Of a stretch of 64,000 nt of DNA, positions 52,425 through 64,000 are shown in pieces. The stretch comes from Motacilla alba alba. Lineage: Eukaryota > Chordata > Aves > Passeriformes > Motacillidae. The stretch spans positions 18,778,161 through 18,842,160 of the forward strand of contig NC_052046.1 of NCBI RefSeq assembly GCF_015832195.1. Reading direction: 5' to 3'. The notes below the pieces were generated by a model. It ran no database searches. It saw only the letters and a program-made list of their open reading frames with translations, and was not told the origin of the DNA. The position numbers and the translations under genes are program-made. The stretch's first letter is position 1. Every line of letters begins with the position of its first letter.

Positions 52425-53599
52425 GTTTGAAACAGAATTGATTTTAAAAAAAATTACTTTTATTGAGCTATTCACAAAGATTCATAAGGCATAAGTACTT
52501 TAAATTCATCAGCATAGGGTCCAACCTCTACCTTGTAATATAATCTCTGAAAGAAGAAGATACTGTCATCCCCTGGAAAGCCTTAGAAATTAAAAAGCCA
52601 CAACTGTTATGTGAAGAGCAGGATGATGATATGGCAGATCATTTGAACTAAGGAGAAAAAGGGAGTTACAACAACTTATCAAAAAACAATCTCAACAAAG
52701 ATTCTGTAGAGAAGATTTATAATTGTGAAGACACACTTTCAATTTTTTGTGTTATACATTTTTTTAAATAAAAATACTGACAATGTGTATTAGGAAGTAC
52801 ATTCACTTAGAGTTGTTGTTTTGCAAGCTAAATTACAAGATTCTCACACAAGTCATAAAATATTTGAACAACTGTCTGAACAAAATCAATTTAAAATATT
52901 ATTACCAAAGAAATAACAAAAATATTTACTTTTTTTTTTTCTCACAGAAAGACTTCCATGTAATTAAATATTGGATATCATGCTTCTGAAGGCATGGTTG
53001 ATATGATGCTGATCTTATTATTTGGAATAATGGGTTTTTTTCTTCACTATTATGAAGAGACAGCAGTACATATGATAGTGCTCCAAGGAAACACTTCCAG
53101 ACTGGAGCAAAATTCCACAAAAGAGGTCAGAAAGATATTTTGATAATGTAAAAGAGAAATTAGAGAATAATTGGCTGATATGACCACTGAGTATACAGTG
53201 AATTTACTAAAAGATGAGATGTTGAAACAAAGTATTCCGTACTCTCAGCAATTTCTTGGAGGTCAGGTGGATGGGAAATTCTGAAATATTTCAAATTAAA
53301 TATTTCAGTTACAATAAGCTGGTATTTTGTAATATTTTATTAGAAAATTCCTCACAAAATTTATCTGAAATCCATACTTTTCCATTGAAATGACTTTTTA
53401 CACACTGAAAGATTCAGTCCTATCTTAAACTCAACATAGCTCAGTGTTAGTTTTCAAATTTCTTGCTATAGTAACATGATGGGATGTAATTTTTCGCTTA
53501 GTCCACTCCCCTCCCCACTACATGTATTGTTTCTCCTGGCAAGTTATTGTTGATGAAAGGCCAAAAGTTTGAAATTGTCACAGGTTTTATGCTATACTA

Positions 53600-54490
53600 C
53601 TGCCAACAGATAGCACCAACAGTTGTGGGGCTTTGGCTGCAACAACACCTTCTCTGATACATAGACACAGACAAAGACATCATATACACATACGCATACA
53701 TATACCCTGCACAGCCACTGCAGACAATCAGTCAATGCTGTGGCAATGTGATCCCCCCAGCACCAGCCCCAGCTGAAGCCATAATCACCAGTGGGGACTG
53801 TGATGACTCAGCTTACTCTGGGCCTTGGGGCATGGATGAAACCTGGCAGCCAAGGGCTGTTTGGAGCAGGGATCCACGCATCTTGCTGCTGTGCAACTGT
53901 GACTGTAAGCCATGAACAGTGAACAGCCCAGGCCCCGGGGGCTGTCCTGCAGGGAGCTGGGCTGCACACCAGGATCTCCTCCTGTGCAGGAATGTCTGTC
54001 CAGGTTACACGTCAGGGGCGAGCGATTCCTTGCAGCAGCACATTCTCAGTAAGTGATTAATATGGCTTTTAAATTTAACTGCATGTTAAACTTGGACATC
54101 TCAGCTGAGTGACACAAGGGATTGATTGTGTACATATAATCCTCCAGGCATAAACCATGTCCATAAACCAAGTCTGTGCTGCTAGGATTGGATCCAGCCC
54201 CACCTAAATTCCTCTGTGAGAAGTTTAGGAAGCAAGGGGGCTCTGTCTGAAACTCATGGCTCCACGAATGGGCCTCCCTGACAGCTTTGTCTGACTCTGC
54301 CCTCTATGCTGTAAATAGTCGAGTGTACCTTGCCATCGAATCTTGTTAAAAGAGTCACATCTACAGCTGAAATTCGTTACATCAACAAAGCATATCGTAA
54401 CTTGTTTCTTGCAACTGAAGTGCATGACACCATCCTTAATACACTCACAGGAGAACCACATAGAAGGCACCAGAGAGCAACTATTATCCA
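53600..54490 (-). mobile_element. Probable decayed LTR-element fragment
   Basis: A block of clearly higher GC (especially 53750-54020) in AT-rich surroundings, without the base composition of a promoter CpG island. Read on the minus strand, the section around 54245-54060 (TTCTCACAGAGGAATTTAGG and what follows) and the section around 53975-53880 (GTGCAGCCCAGCTCCCTGCA, CTGGGCTGTTCACTGTTCAT) resemble a dispersed avian LTR-type repeat I recall, but I cannot name the family. An 88-codon minus frame at 54491-54225 has several Cys residues and no recognised domain. Ends are estimated from the composition change. It could also be an unrelated repeat or a conserved noncoding block. Confidence 0.45.
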
Positions 54491-57400
54491 CAAAATGTGA
54501 GAAATATTTAAGTACACAATGATTTTTAAAATGGTCATCTTGTAGCTGGCATAGCTAACTTAGCTCTTGCAGACTCTTGGAAATGAGTGAAACATGCTGC
54601 TGTTTAGAAGTTTCAAAAATTTATTCTATGGAAAATTATTTTTTATGAGGGGAATATAGTTCAATGTACAATCATTTCTTAGGCATTGTAATGAACATTG
54701 TAGTGATCTGACTGGATTTCTACATTTAAGTATGTGTTCTGTTCCATTTCCCATGACAAGTCATTATTCTTTTTGTTTTGATTCTGTAATGCACCACATG
54801 CTACGATTGTAATTAACACCTTTAGAGAATTTAATCTCTATCATGCAAATGTGCATAATAATGAGAAGTTCCAAGAGACAAATATTTTTAAATTAATTAT
54901 ATTTAATTGCTTATGACTGTGCTTATGAACCTGAAGCAGATTTTAAAGGTTTTTACAGTTTTGTACTAAGACTGGAAATACAATAGCTAACTTGTCTGAT
55001 TCTTCATTCAGTGAACCACCCCATCCCCAAAAGAAAATCATATATTCTATCTGTGATTATATGTGTCTTGTGTAACCCAAAATTATGTTTATAGCAAGGG
55101 TCAAACAAAGCAATTATTTGCATATATCTGGAAGACTCTTACAACATTAAAATACATATCAGAAATGCGTACTTATTTAATATGGAAATATATTTTTTTC
55201 AAATGAAGATAAAATGATAAAATTTGTTTTGAATAAAAGTTGTTAGCTGCTCTATTCTATATAAGGGAAGAAAAATTAATATAGACATGATCTTAAAACA
55301 TTTTTCAGAGATTCAGTATCTAATACATTCTAACTTATTCTGGAGATTGTCAGGTTCAGCAGATGCAGATTTATGACAGAAGCCAAATAAAGTATAAACC
55401 ACAAAAAAACCCACATATATATTCAAAATACATAGTTCACATGTTCAATCACTTTATTCACAATTATTTAGTTGGGTTTTTTTAATTAGCAAAAAGTTAT
55501 CAAGAGACTATCCCAAAGATAAATTAGTGCATTAAGGAACACCATGAAAGTTCCTGGACATTCCAGCTGCAGTTAGTCTGATCCATAATACATTTAATTA
55601 TATGCCACTTGTTTTTATATTTTATGACACCTTAAAATATTCCAAATTTATTTGAACAATAAAAGTCTGTTACTAGTAGCCTACAATAACTTTACTCCAC
55701 TATCAGGAATACACCTATTAAGCACTTGTCACAGTAAGATTATAACTGATAAGTTCTATGTTATAATAAGAATACTTAATGAGTGTTGATAAATTTGGTA
55801 CACTGAAGAATACCAAAGAGATGTGATCATTAAGAAAAATACAATCTAAGAATAAAACAGGTCATAATTAAAACATTAGAACACTACCATGAGTGTTTCT
55901 TCATTAAAAATAAAAATAAATGAAATGCAGTATATCCTTCTTGTCTTACATTTCACCCTGTGCATGTAAATTTTACTTTTTTCCGATTAATTCTGTATGC
56001 GTCCTTTTTTAAACAACTGAATGCAGAGGTTTAGTGAAAGTAAACCATTGAAAATAACAGATAAGAGATACTGCGTATTTACTAAGAGAGTAATATACAA
56101 CTACCAGAAGAAAAGTTTTCTGCCAATATGAAGCATTAGCCACAAACTGTCATGTCCTGTTGGATGACAAAGAAGATAAGAGAGCTTTTTGAGGGTTTAG
56201 AAGATGGAAAATCAACACATAACAACATTTACTAAGTTTACTATATAGTACAATATAGTATAATAGAATGTATAGTATAATATAACATACTATACAGGAT
56301 GGCAATAGAAATTTTACAAGATTATTCCTAAAACTCTGTAGTGAGAGCAGATTCCAATATTAACAAGCTTCTCTAGTGACCAAGATCAAATATTGGGAGT
56401 AAATGAATGAAAGGACAGGTCTGGCAGCATCCCACCACAACTGAGGGACTACTGCATATACAGCCTAAGGAATGTGAAGACAGGTAACAGTTCTAAACCT
56501 GCACATTTCCTCCAGATCAGGACAGAAATCAGCCTTCTGCAAACGTTTCACTGTTTTTCCAAATAAAGTAGAAGTCTGATAGTACTCTGCCCACTGACAG
56601 AGTAAAATTTTCTGGTTCCACTTAACAGTTGCTCCTTAAAGTACTGGTAGCTTGACAGACAGAGATGATGAGACCCTTCTCCCAGTCCTCTTTTTGACTT
56701 AAATGCTAATTTGTCTATTGTTGGAACAAACTCTTGCAAATTTTAAGCTCAGTGTTCTCCTGGATGACCAGTGGAAAAATTCATGTGCAGAACTAAATGA
56801 AACAGAAGAATAAAACACCAAAAAAGTCATGAAATACAGAAGAAACGTCATAAGAGGGAAAAAAAATGGAGTAATACCTACAAATCCCAAAGAAGATGAA
56901 GCTCTTCAAGAATGTATGAAAGAAAAAGCTAGCTCATTGTTAGACTGTGCTAAAAAAATTGTAGTATGTATTCCCATGACAAACACTCCTAAAGATATTA
57001 ATTACTACAAGAAAACAAAAAGGGAAATAAACTTCTTAATATTTTATAACACATTGGAAACTTTAATGTTTTGTGTATGGAACTTATGAAATCTTTAAGG
57101 CCAAAGTACGGAAGACTCGATACTCCAGATGGAGGGAATGGCTCACTTTGCAATATAAATTTGAGCTGTCATAAAACTTTGTGTCAAACTGAAAAAAAAA
57201 AAAAAACAAAACAGGCAAGATACATTGGGATGGCTCAAGAACCAATAAACTTTTACCATCAATAAAATAGTAATTTACTCATGCAAAGTTAAAATGAAAA
57301 TAGCAAGTTTGAAAAGTGCAGTCAGAGTAATGTAGTAAGGAGCAATAGGGAAGACTGCTTGAGTGTAACAGGCTTGTGTTACACAGTAAACTAAAAAAAC

Positions 57401-58530
57401 TTGTAGCAAAACCTACTGAAACCTTTTGCATATTTTCAAAAAATATTCTATAAAATAGATAGTATCATATCACAAAAGCACAATATTTAAAACCTTTACA
57501 ATCATGTATAATTGCTTGCGATACAACTAGAGTAAGATATAATAAAAACTCCAGCACTTTAGCAAAGTGGTTTTAGGTTTTGAGATAAGTACTAAACAAA
57601 AGTAGAACTCCAAGAACTCTGTTTCACCACTGCTAATTTTTTTAGAATTTCTCCCAAATTCTGTCTAACACAGGCATGCCATTAAAGACAATAGGTCAGA
57701 AATTAGCATGGTCCAGGAATAGAACTTCAGTAACTAAAACTGATGAAGACATTTCAATTTTAGAAGGCAAGCAGGTCATAGGCAAGAAAAAAGGCTCAAT
57801 CAAAATGGTTTGAGTATTTTCCACATTTTATTTTGAAAAAAAAAGGAGAGATGCAACAGGTTGTTTTATATATTACAATTCCTGTACTACCAAATCTAGT
57901 CAGCCAAATCCATCACCCATTTGCTCTGTTTTTCCTTGCTCAGTTATTTGTCCCTGTACAATAAAAATTTAGAATTTAGTCTTTGATTGCTCACTGATCA
58001 TTCTGAAGTGGTTTTCAATTTCCTACCCTGTACTACAAGCTCTCTTTAACACAACTCTTACTTGAGAAAATGCATCCTCGCCATTTCTTTCTTTATGGAA
58101 AAATTACCTTTTTTCTCATCTGTCTTTCTTCAGCTGTGGAGAAGCAGTATTATTTATCTGTGGTAAATAAATTTGTCAGCAGTTAATACCATTCTGAAGC
58201 ATTCTCAGCTTACCACAAACCATTCTGTAAAATACCAGAGACCATAATTTTCTCAAAGCTTATTCTTTTTCTCTGCCCCACTAACCAATGCATCCATACT
58301 AGCATGCACTTCCTAATGGAACAGAATTTCAAGAGTGGATATGTGGATTGAGTTACCTTATACAAGATGCTATATTTTATGTAAAGTGGTTCACATATTT
58401 TTTTAGAAAAGGAGTGTGATAGCTCAGTCTAAAGTCTGAAAAAAAATGGAATAGAGTCCATTCTAATATGCCAGGTGTTACCTTGACTAAAACTTTAATC
58501 ACTGCAATAAGAAAGTGTGAATAAGGTTTA
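54491..58530. other. AT-rich stretch, no gene seen
   Basis: No recognised exon or dispersed repeat. A TA-rich, partly palindromic run lies at 56235-56295 and an A14 run near 57190. Confidence 0.5.
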
Positions 58531-59134
58531 TGTGAGAAAAACAAGTAGTAGAATGTGGAAACCCAAGACACTGGGAATATTTCTCTGTCTGCTCTGGGGT
58601 GCCCTGACCCCCAGGAGAGCACTGACTTTGACCCTCACTCGTGGAGAAAGTTTCCTAGACTTCAAGATAGATTGGAATCCACAAAAGTGTGAAATAGATT
58701 ATAGAGAGTAGTGTAGGTGTATCACTTGGTGAGAAATTTAAGTTTTGGGAATTTTAGTATGTTGTGGATGGAAGCAAGATGGAGGGCATAGGGCATTGTC
58801 CTGGGTTTCTTCTTCACACTTCTTCTTCCTCCTCCTTCTTCATGGGTTTGGGTGATGTTTTGTAATCAGACAGAAAAGTCCGCGTTGCGGGCTCTGTGGG
58901 ATCAGTTATTGGGTTCAAAGGAAAAATAATCTAGGTGTCAGTTCTTAATTGGATAGTTTAGTCTTAAAAGACCTTGTAACAAGAGACTGTTAGCCGTTTT
59001 GTGCCTTCTAATAAAAAGCTGCCGAACTCATGGTTGTGAGACTGTTTTACTGATAAGAAATAATAAACACTTGAGTCTGAACATGAACTACCGTCTCAAG
59101 TGCCTTCAATCCCAACCCAGGGAAACCGATAGCA
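58531..59134 (+). mobile_element. LTR of an endogenous retroviral element, solo
   Basis: Starts TGTGAGAAAAACAAG at 58531. It runs through a CTGACCCCCAGG block (58607), a TC-rich stretch (58810-58845) and a CGGGCTCTGTGGGATCAG block (58888) to AATAAA at 59062-59067. The last bases around CAAGTGCCTTCAATCCC follow. This order (polyadenylation signal near the 3' side, TG at the start) suits an LTR on the plus strand. I recall the type from songbird sequence; the ERV class is uncertain. No internal retroviral genes flank it. The 3' end (about 59134, at ...GCA) is uncertain, and I found no target-site duplication. Confidence 0.65.
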
Positions 59135-59206
59135 GGAGAAACCAAGATTTTTTTTTAAATTTATTAAGAACTAGTGAGATTACATAGGCATGGATGCACT
59201 TTATTG

Positions 59207-59995
59207 TCATAGAATTATAGAATATGCTGAGTTGGAAGGGACCCAGCAGGAATATCAAGTCCAACTCCTGGCCATATGGAGGACACCCCAAGAGTCACAT
59301 CATGCACCTGAGAGTGTTATCTAAATGGAGTTTTAACTCTTAAGGCTTGGTGCTGTGACCACTGCACTGGGGAGCCTGTTCCAGTGCCCAACCACCTTCA
59401 GGGGGAAAAATGTTTTCCTGATATCCATCCCCTGGCTCAGCTTCATGCCATTTCCTTGAGTTCTGTAACTGATCACAAGAACGAAGAGATCAGTACCTGC
59501 CTCTCCATTTTCCCTCACAAGGAAGTTGTAAATTGCAATGAGGTCTCTCCTCAGTCTCCTCCAGGCTGAATAAATCAAGTGACCTGAGGCACTCTTCACA
59601 TGACTTCCCTTCCAGACCCCTCACAATCCTTGTGGCCTTCCTTTGGATGGTCTCTAATAGGTTATTGTCTTTTTTTTTATTGTGGCACCCAAGAACTGCC
59701 CCTAGCATTCAAGGTGAGGCTGCCCCAGTGCACAGCAGAGTGAGTAGGACAATCCCATCCTTGATGCCTCACAGGACACACTTGGCCCTCCTGGCTTCCG
59801 GGGCACTGCTGGCTCATGTTCAACTTGCCATGCACCAGAACCCCAGATCCCTTCCCATGGCATGCTCTCCAGCCTCTCATTCTTCAGTCTACACACAGCC
59901 AGTATGGCCCTTTCTTGGGTGCAGAATACATCACTTGCCCTTATAAAACTACATCTTGTTTGATGCAACTCAGTAACCTGATGGTAAACATCATC
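59207..59995 (-). mobile_element. CR1 LINE, 3' portion
   Basis: The 3' terminus is at 59207 (TCATAGAATTATAGAATATG on the plus strand is the complement of the octamer tail). On the minus strand it covers the ORF2 C-terminal region, with remnants such as RKTFFPLKVVGHWNRLPSAV (59520-59420 region), EETEERPHCNLQLP and ATRIVRGLE. Then come LNMSQQCPGSQEGQ-type remnants of the adjacent upstream part. These sit in different frames, so the copy is dead. It belongs to a different CR1 subfamily from the 23.5 kb copy, judged by the tail sequence. The 5' boundary near 59995 is approximate. Confidence 0.88.
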
Positions 59996-59999
59996 TTAC

Positions 60000-60300
60000 T
60001 CAAGCAATCCCATCTTCTTAAACTCTATACGAAGCCTCATGTCCATGCTGAACAGCTCCTACTCTCCAAGCCTTTCCTCACAGGAAAATTGTCCCATCCT
60101 GATCATTTTTTTGTCCCTTCTCTGAACCTGCTTCAACAGGTTCATGTAATTCCTCTGGTGGGGACCCCAGAACTGTATACAGTACTCCAGGTGGGGTCTC
60201 ACCAGCATGGAGTAAAGGAATAGAACCTCCTACAATCTGATGACCATGTTGCTTTGGATGCAGCCCAGTATATATTTGGGCTTCTGAAGTATTTATTCAG
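60000..60300 (-). mobile_element. Second, separate CR1 fragment abutting the first
   Basis: On the plus strand this shows the complement of the same ORF2 C-terminal section already present at about 59540-59700: CTCTCCAAGCCTTTCCTCAC, then GGACCCCAGAACTGTATACA, CAGTACTCCAGGTGGGGTCT and GATGCAGCCCAGTATA. The section appears twice in one orientation and the two versions are diverged, so this is an independent CR1 copy lacking its own 3' end. It is not a continuation of the neighbour. Confidence 0.75.
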
Positions 60301-61090
60301 TTACTATCTTGTGTAGATACCTGCTTTGACATTTCTTCCTTTTGAAATTACTTCCATATGCCAAAATGTAATTACTTTAGTTCCTGAAAAGCACAGAGTA
60401 GTGACAGAGAGGAAAACATAGGTATTAAAAATCTTTTAGCAAAAGTTATACTGAAAGTTGGAAAAAAAGAGTAGTGATAAAAAACATATTGATTCAGTGT
60501 GGTAGAGCTTCTGGTTTCAAAGTTGAAATGCACTGAACCAGGCCGTGTAGAATCACATCAAATTAAATAAGTTGCTCTTCTGCAATCTACCTATAGCTAA
60601 CACTTGAGGTTCTGTTGTTTTTTGTAATTAGCAGTAAAAGTGCATGAAAAGATATTGTGCAATAAAAATAAAGACAAACCTGGTTTTATGGGTACACTTA
60701 TGACAGTTACATTCCTGAAACTTGAAATGGCACACCTTGCCCATATCAATCTAAACTATTTCTAAGGCATCTATCATTTTCATATCTGAATGCCAAAGTC
60801 AATGTAAAATATTTACTATGGGTGGGGACAAAGACTGACTAAATTCAGATAAAAGTACTCCATTTAACTGAGCACATATTTGTATTATTAATTGCATTAA
60901 ATTCTTAGGTTTGTCTTAAAAACTTCTAATGAGCAGAAAGCCCTGAACATCAGGAAGTACTAAATGACCTCCATAAGAGCTGGAGAGGGAACAGTTATCA
61001 AAAGGGAACCCTCACATTGGACATTTGAATTAACAAATACACTTTACATCACTTAGAAGACAGGCATATATGACTAACTCCTGTCTCTGA

Positions 61091-61114
61091 ACACACACAC
61101 ACACACACACACAC
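61091..61114. repeat. (AC)12 microsatellite
   Basis: Twelve uninterrupted AC units. Confidence 0.97.
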
Positions 61115-61450
61115 AAGCAAATACACTGTGCAAACTCATATACAACACAGAAAAAACCAACTGGTTGATCATTTTGTATTCACTGAGAAGTATTAGGGCA
61201 GCAAACAAAAGTCAAAAAAAAAAACAAGCACATGTGTTCCATGTCTTCATACTTTCAATTAAACAGATATAATTTAGTTGTTATGTTTCACTGACCTTAC
61301 TATCCTGCTCCAAATATTTATCTTTCTTGCTTTTCCTCCCTTTACAGAAAGGAATTTTTCATAGAAAATTAAGGAAAGCTGACTTTCCACATGAGTTAAC
61401 TAGGAGTGTATGATTTAAAATATCTAAACATCCTTCCACAGATCTTTGTA

Positions 61451-61480
61451 CAGCGTGTGTGTGAGGGATCACACACGCTG
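61451..61480. repeat. Inverted repeat, 11-bp stem and 8-base loop
   Basis: CAGCGTGTGTG (61451-61461) pairs exactly with CACACACGCTG (61470-61480). GC-richer than the surroundings and carrying CpG in both arms. Confidence 0.9.
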
Positions 61481-64000
61481 GATATCCACACAGATGGGAA
61501 CTGACAGTCTCCTTCTCTCTCTCCTCACAAATCAAAGTGTGTGTGATTCCATCCTTGGCAAGACAGATCTGTCCTGCCAAAAGGCACTGAGGTAATCAGC
61601 CCTTTTTGAAAACCTTATGAAGACCAAATCAAGACAATCCAGAAACTGATTTTGTCAAGCACATACCAGAGGACTTAATTTATCTTATCCAGATGAAGAT
61701 TACTTGCACAGCTGTAATACGTGCTGTGGTGTCACTATACTGGTGAGATTTAAAGCATTATGAATACTTTTACAGTAATACAATATAAGACAGATACGTG
61801 AGGAAATGGAATTTAGGTTTGGGTAGAGTTTGTTTGAAATCCTGGCCACAAAATTTAAACACTTGTAGGTTCTGTGGTTTTTTTTTCCTACAGACTGTAG
61901 ACTGATACTGTTTACAGACTGAGAGGAATCTGGGCCAAAAGTTCAAGATAACTAGTTTTAATTTCAGTTTTAGGCAGAACTAACATTCTCGGAAACTGAG
62001 GGATATTCAGCAATTTCTCCAACAAAAATGAAGGCCTTATGCACCTCTTCCACTTAAACCTTCTATTTCAACTCAGAAGGCGGTATTTTTTCCTCTCTAA
62101 AATCCTTAAAGTAGCAGTTTACCTTTCAAGTGCTTGAATGAATTCAGGGGTACAGCTAGAGAAGAATAAAAAAAAGGAAGTAGAGAAGGACTTGTAAAAT
62201 GACTAAAAATGATAATCCAATTATTACTGTGAAAAGATAATGGTCACATGATAAAGAAATTGCATTTTGGTGTCAAAAGTTCTACAATCCAAGCCATTAC
62301 ACAGGGTGAGTTATAGACTTTATGATAAAAAAGGGGGAGAAATGGATTGCCAGAACAATTCATAAAACTCCCACTCACTTCTTGACTGTATGTGAACGCT
62401 GCTTCAGAACCTTGAAATCAGGGAGCTAGGTACAATCTGAATTAGGCGGTTTTAGCACTCTGGATCTGTGGTGGCTGTTTGGGATCACTGCAACACACAG
62501 CAGTATCTTTAGTGGCATACATTTACTTCTTATGCTATCTATATAAATAATCTAATCACCAGAAAAAAATAAGAAAATTTAAAAAATAAAATTAGAGACA
62601 TTTTGCAAAGTCAGAATGGCTTACCAACTTACTGGTGGTTTGAATAAGAACGTTCTTAAATATTTAATGCCTGTATGAACAGCACACTAAACAAAAAAAG
62701 ATATATACATTAATTAAACAACTTTCTTGAATTGCAAAAGACTGATTACCTTAGAAAAATAAAGCAGAGATGTTCATTACTACAGTGGGCCAAACTAACC
62801 CCAGAATGGATCCTTCATAGTATAACATTTTGAATTAAGGTCATAACTACTCCATTTTCAAATGTACTGCTTTCCTATAAGCTGTCTAAAGTGTATTATA
62901 TGCATATGGAATTAAAACCACTATAGCGCTTATGTAGCCCCACATCTATCACATAGCATCTCAGTTTTCTGACTAGATAACCAAGTGAGGATGTATCAGT
63001 AACTACAGATTTGATGGTATTTGGCAAAAAATAAATTTTGTGAGCCCTTTGTAAGCCCATAAGCCTGTAAGTCTTATCATGTAGGTCATTGCTTTGTCAC
63101 TTCAGAAATACTGTTCTTTGCAGGTTCTCAGGTAATTAATTGTAACTTGCTGCTTGACTCTGTACTTCTCTACTTGCTGGAAAAAGACATTATTACCGTC
63201 ATCAGCCTGTCTCATAAATCATAACAATGAAGTATTGATTTCAGGTTTAGTATTTCACATATTTGGGAAAACCTCAAGTGTTTTCTACACTCATCATGGT
63301 GAATAAGGCATTCTACACAAACTTCTGAAGTTCACTAGAGAAAATGCATTTAAACAAAATTTCACTTTATAATACTATGCAAGCCTGTATCCTTTTATGT
63401 TGCCCAAACATATTTGTTAACTTCACATCTGTCCTTTTTCTTTGTCTGTCATACTGGACTGCCTACACATGTATAATCACATACGATAATTTCCCTCTCT
63501 AAATCTTCAGAATTTTTTTTCATCTAACATTGTAAGCCAAATCTGCCTGAATTACTTTTTTAACGTGCACATTCTTACGTATAGAATGCTTTATAAATTA
63601 TTTAACACAGAACAGCAGTTGGGATTTATGCACAACTGTTAAAGAAACATTAAATATCCTGATTTCATTCAGTTTTCTATTTTACACATGCAACATCTGA
63701 ACAGGTACATTGGTTTCAAAGAAGTATTCTTAAATTATGAAAGCACATGGTTTTTCTTATGCTTTTCAGTGGTAAAAATATTATTTTATATAAGAAATAC
63801 TTTACATAAATACATACATAGTAAAGATTTAAGCACACGAGTATACAATGTGCAATACACATACCAATCACATAACTATAGTGTAGATCTAATTTCAGAC
63901 TAATGAAGATAAACTTCAAGAGCATATTCATTTACTGCTTAGAACGCATGACTTGTTTTCTTTGAGCATATGTCATCACCCTCCTTTCTTTATATTACAT

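Larger units (their letters stand above)
46203..53599. other. Long AT-rich stretch, no gene seen
   Basis: About 7.4 kb. A somewhat GC-richer patch at 46860-47180 has a 107-codon open frame with no domain. Splice-like patterns near 49640 and 51070 are listed under findings. Otherwise nothing is recognised. Confidence 0.45.
60301..64000. other. AT-rich stretch, no gene seen
   Basis: Contains the (AC)12 microsatellite and one hairpin. Open frames at the right edge (63688-63931, both strands) are AT-biased, overlapping and without domain. Confidence 0.5.

Noticed and set aside
52926..52989. Strong acceptor-like tract TTTTCTCACAG
   Set aside because: All frames after it close within 14 codons and no good donor follows; T-rich tracts ending in AG are common here.
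59632..60223. Plus-strand frames of 104 and 135 codons
   Set aside because: Antisense of two minus-strand CR1 fragments.
1..64000. CRISPR arrays, operons, tRNA or rRNA genes, phage modules
   Set aside because: I saw no spaced direct-repeat array, no cloverleaf with A/B boxes, no rRNA and no dense coding. The sequence is eukaryotic.

Overview
The window looks like bird nuclear DNA, probably from a neoavian species and possibly a songbird. It is AT-rich and almost free of long open frames. It carries several CR1 LINE copies with the avian 3' end, made of octamer repeats such as ATTCTRTG. It also has two LTRs of types I recall from songbird sequence. Bird is well supported; songbird is inference. 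I see no bacterial, phage or organellar content.

Layout. 0.29-0.60 kb is a dense CpG island with promoter-type motifs. A second GC-rich block at 2.4-2.9 kb holds a (CAG)10 tract. CR1 copies lie at 5.18-5.44 (minus), 17.48-17.55 (minus scrap), 23.5-25.8 (minus), 37.1-38.2 (plus), 45.7-46.2 (plus), 59.2-60.0 (minus) and 60.0-60.3 kb (minus, a separate copy). The 23.5-25.8 kb copy is split by a solo-LTR-like insertion at 24.23-25.13 kb. A second LTR-like block lies at 58.53-59.13 kb, and a probable, more decayed LTR-element fragment at 53.6-54.5 kb. The rest is AT-rich single-copy-looking DNA with microsatellites, short tandem duplications and a few small inverted repeats.

Genes. I cannot support any complete protein-coding gene. 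The long open frames at 23.8-25.8, 45.8-46.3 and 59.3-60.2 kb are CR1 or LTR sequence read in one frame or another. CR1 reverse transcriptase remnants are recognisable but dead: catalytic aspartates are replaced in the two copies where the motifs can be read. The best non-repeat candidate is an exon on the minus strand at 21.80-22.07 kb. It is 276 bp, in frame throughout, with a good acceptor and a usable donor, but it matches no protein I recognise. The window is best read as a gene desert or part of a very long intron, with one probable promoter at its left edge. I found no convincing new biological system; the leads below are modest and labelled as such.
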